A stretch of 7,654 nucleotides of DNA from an uncultured Dyadobacter sp. (lineage in GTDB: Bacteria; Bacteroidota; Bacteroidia; Cytophagales; Spirosomataceae), in NCBI GenBank assembly GCA_946481035.1, contig CAMLNK010000168.1, positions 1 through 7,654 of the forward strand. Direction: 5' to 3'. Under the pieces are notes generated by a model. That model saw only the letters and a list, made by a program, of their open reading frames with translations. It did no database searches and was not told where the DNA came from. Of this stretch, positions 5,195 through 7,654 are shown piece by piece. Numbering within the stretch: position 1 is the first letter of the stretch; each line of letters begins with the position of its first letter. A program made the position numbers and the translations under genes.

Positions 5195-7654
5195 TTAGAA
5201 GCCGAGGCGCAGCCCTACCGTGAATGTCTTCGGTGAAGGATATGCTCCCAGGTCAATGCCGGCGTCGGCATCGCTGTTGGACTCGGTAGAGGTCGCCTCC
5301 GGATCATAACCTTTATACTTGGTCAGCGTATAAAAGTTCTGGATGCTGGCGTACACCTTCGCCGAAACTCCCTTCAATAAGCCGGATGGCAGTTGATAGG
5401 AAAGGCTCACGTTTTTCAGGCGCACGTAGCCGCCGTCCTGTAAAAACTGGGTCGACTCCACCCAAGCCTTGTTTTTGCTGCCCGGATTGGCCCATTCGGA
5501 ACTCGGGTTCGAAGGCGTCCAGTAATTGGCGGCGTCGGCCAGGGTGATAAACTTAACGTCGCTGGTCGGCACGGCGGTAGCGGCATAGCTGGCATTGAAA
5601 ATCTTGTTGCCATGCGACCCCTGCACAAAAACATTCAGGTCAAATCCTTTGTATTTGAAGCTGTTATTAAAACCCCATTGCAATGTAGGCGTCGCGCTGC
5701 CGGAAATCACCCGGTCCTCGAACCCGATGGAGTTGTTTCCGCTCACGTCCGTGTATTTGTAATCTCCGGGCTGGGCGCCGAGGGCACCGTCGGCCGTCTG
5801 ATGCACGCCGGTCCAGGGAATGAGGTAGAAAGCACCCAGCGGCTGGCCCACTTTGGTTACCTGGATATTATTACTGATCAACCCGCCGCCGATCACATTG
5901 CGGACCACCATGCTGTCTTGCCCCATGCTGATCACCTTGTTTTTATTGACCGACAGGTTTACCGAGGTATTCCAGGTAAAGCCGTCGCCGGAAACCGGTG
6001 TGGCATCTACCAGCAACTCAAAACCTTTGTTTCTCACCTTTCCGATATTCTGCAAAAAACTCCCGCCCCCGTCATACACAGGTACGCGGCTGAACAGCAG
6101 CAGGTCCCGGGTATTTTTGTTGTAATACTCGGCGGTGATATTCAACCTGTCGCCGAAGAAGCCCATTTCCAGGCCGACGTTGGTTTGCGCGGACGTCTCC
6201 CATTTCACATTCGGGTTAGCCGGATTACCCAAAGTGTAACCCTGGAAAACAGTGCCCGATCCATAAGAGTAAATAGCGGGATTCAGCAAACCAAGCGTGC
6301 TGTAAGGTGCAATGGCCTGGTTGCCCGTCACTCCCCACCCTGCCCTGAGTTTCAGGTGCGAGAAGAGGTTCAGGTTTTGAATGAAAGGCTCGTTGTTCAG
6401 TTTCCATCCTACGCTGAATGAGGGGAAATTGCTCCATTTGTTATTGCCCTGGAATTTGGAGGAGCCGTCGCGGCGTATGGTAGCGGTTATAAGATACTTA
6501 TCGTTGTAGTCATAGGCAACCCGGCCCATGTAGGATAACAGCGCCCAGTTCAGATAGGACGACGAAATAGACTGCGCGGCGTTCAGACCGAGGTTGTAAT
6601 AGCCATTGGAAGTAGAAGCCAGCCCCGAACCGGATGCCGAGAACCCGCTATTGGTATTCGACGTGGACTCCATCAGCGCGGTAGCCGTTACATCGTGCTT
6701 GCCGAATGTTTTATGGAAGGTAAGTACATTGTTATTCTGGAAAGTATAGCTTTCTCCATAATTCTGGCCCGAACCAAGCGAAGACCCCACCCACTGATTG
6801 TTCAGGTAAGCGCCCTTCGAAGTACGCATATCGAGCCCTGCATTGATATTCAGCGTAAGCCAATCGGTAATATTATATTTCAATGTACCATTGAATACGC
6901 CCACGTTGGCAAAGTTCTCGCTCAGCCTTTCTTTGATGGTCATGTAAGGGTTTGACCAGATCGGCGACACGCCCAGCCGGTTGTAAACGCCCGGGCTATC
7001 GTATACCGGCTCGGTAGGCGCCCATGTGAGCGCGCCCGTAACCGGGTTTCCTTTGGAACCGATGTCGTTATTGTTCAGTGAATTAATCCTGCCTGCGTAC
7101 AAATTCACGCCAAAGCTCAGCTTTTTGCTGATTTTGAAATTCAGATTGGTGCGTAATCCAAACTTTTTCTGACCGCTGTTGATGAGCAGGCCCTGCTGAT
7201 CAATGTAAAATCCAGAAACGTAATATTTCGTGTTTTCGCTGCCTCCCGTGGCCGAGATCTGATGGCTTTGCGTCACCGAATTGTCGAAGATCATCCGCTG
7301 CCAGTCGGTCGATTTGCCGGCGTAGGATTCGGGATCAGGAAAGCTTCCGGGAACCACCGCATTGGCCACATTGGCATAGGTGGTGGCGTCCATGAGCTTA
7401 TACAATTTCATGGGCCTGTTGAAGCTGGCAAACCCGTTGTATTCTATTTTCGGCGGACCCGACTTGCCGCTTTTGGTAGTAATGATGATTACCCCATTCG
7501 CCCCTCTCGATCCGTAAACAGCTGTGGCAGAAGCATCTTTGAGGATATCCATCGATTCGATGTCGTTCACATTCAGTTCCTGGATACCAATGCTGCTGAG
7601 CGCCACGCCGTCCACCACATACAGCGGATCGTTGCTCGCATTGATCGAGTTGGC
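5195..7654 (-). CDS. SusC/RagA family TonB-linked outer membrane transporter, C-terminal part
   Basis: This is the TonB-dependent barrel of a SusC/SusD importer, which moves substrate captured by SusD across the outer membrane using energy from the inner-membrane ExbB-ExbD-TonB complex. The frame is open to the window edge at 7654 and encodes 819 residues up to the TAA at 5195-5197. The GTG at 7618 is an internal valine inside the plug motif [10 protein letters not shown]. The family's signature plug sequence [19 protein letters not shown] lies at about residues 39-57 of the visible part (near 7484-7540). The barrel carries the usual SusC landmarks: RDGSSKF (395-401), GVTGNQ (441-446), KGYDPEA near the end, and a final strand ending in phenylalanine (FTVGLRLGF). 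Full-length proteins have about 1000-1100 residues, so the signal peptide, the carboxypeptidase-regulatory-like domain, the TonB box and the start of the plug lie outside. No frameshift is seen. susD follows 35 bases downstream on the same strand. The promoter and any anti-sigma or two-component regulator would be beyond the right edge. The substrate cannot be told from the barrel sequence. Confidence 0.97.
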   Translation of the reverse strand, partial: ANSINASNDPLYVVDGVALSSIGIQELNVNDIESMDILKDASATAVYGSRGANGVIIITTKSGKSGPPKIEYNGFASFNRPMKLYKLMDATTYANVANAVVPGSFPDPESYAGKSTDWQRMIFDNSVTQSHQISATGGSENTKYYVSGFYIDQQGLLINSGQKKFGLRTNLNFKISKKLSFGVNLYAGRINSLNNNDIGSKGNPVTGALTWAPTEPVYDSPGVYNRLGVSPIWSNPYMTIKERLSENFANVGVFNGTLKYNITDWLTLNINAGLDMRTSKGAYLNNQWVGSSLGSGQNYGESYTFQNNNVLTFHKTFGKHDVTATALMESTSNTNSGFSASGSGLASTSNGYYNLGLNAAQSISSSYLNWALLSYMGRVAYDYNDKYLITATIRRDGSSKFQGNNKWSNFPSFSVGWKLNNEPFIQNLNLFSHLKLRAGWGVTGNQAIAPYSTLGLLNPAIYSYGSGTVFQGYTLGNPANPNVKWETSAQTNVGLEMGFFGDRLNITAEYYNKNTRDLLLFSRVPVYDGGGSFLQNIGKVRNKGFELLVDATPVSGDGFTWNTSVNLSVNKNKVISMGQDSMVVRNVIGGGLISNNIQVTKVGQPLGAFYLIPWTGVHQTADGALGAQPGDYKYTDVSGNNSIGFEDRVISGSATPTLQWGFNNSFKYKGFDLNVFVQGSHGNKIFNASYAATAVPTSDVKFITLADAANYWTPSNPSSEWANPGSKNKAWVESTQFLQDGGYVRLKNVSLSYQLPSGLLKGVSAKVYASIQNFYTLTKYKGYDPEATSTESNSDADAGIDLGAYPSPKTFTVGLRLGF

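Noticed and set aside
7530..7539. GAAGCATCTT, shared with the arm of the palindrome, suggesting a second repeat copy.
   Set aside because: It is only 10 bases and lies in the conserved KDASA codons of the SusC plug motif, with no palindrome around it.
1..7654. Searched for CRISPR repeats, tRNA genes, insertion-sequence ends, toxin-antitoxin pairs and defence genes.
   Set aside because: Nothing was recognised by eye: no regularly spaced direct repeats, no transposase or nuclease motifs, and almost all of the sequence is accounted for by four ordinary genes.

Overview
The window looks like chromosomal DNA from a free-living or environmental member of the Bacteroidota. It carries a SusC/SusD pair, a TonB-receptor-like outer membrane barrel of the 'outer membrane beta-barrel protein' family, and a long two-module FtsX/MacB-type permease with no ATPase beside it. 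All three are hallmarks of that phylum. The moderate GC content and the protein style suggest Cytophagales (Dyadobacter/Spirosoma-like), but this is a guess from composition and family types; the sequence holds no marker gene.

Layout, left to right. (1) Bases 1-920, + strand: the C-terminal 305 residues of an outer membrane beta-barrel protein whose start lies outside the window. (2) Bases 923-3391, - strand: a complete 822-residue ABC-type permease that converges on gene 1, with only 2 bases between the two stop codons. (3) Bases 3392-3668: a 277-base intergenic region. It holds a 52-bp near-perfect palindrome (3558-3609) that resembles a REP-type intergenic repeat, a TAnnTTTG motif (3550-3557) that could be a promoter -7 element, and a 16-bp inverted repeat (3526-3541) that could be an operator. 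(4) Bases 3669-5159, - strand: a complete SusD/RagB lipoprotein. (5) Bases 5195-7654, - strand: the C-terminal 819 residues of a SusC/RagA TonB-dependent transporter, whose start lies outside the window. Its stop is 35 bases from the susD start, so susC and susD form one transcription unit.

SusC and SusD together form an outer membrane importer: a TonB-driven barrel capped by a substrate-binding surface lipoprotein, usually for glycans or other large nutrients. No degradative enzyme, regulator or sensor is visible here, so the substrate cannot be inferred. The permease reads in the same direction downstream of susD but is separated by the palindrome, and probably has its own promoter. The barrel fragment at the left is a separate locus.

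I found no convincing undescribed system. The most unusual features are non-coding: the long palindrome, the operator-like repeat beside a -7-like motif, and the convergent gene ends that leave no room for an intergenic terminator.
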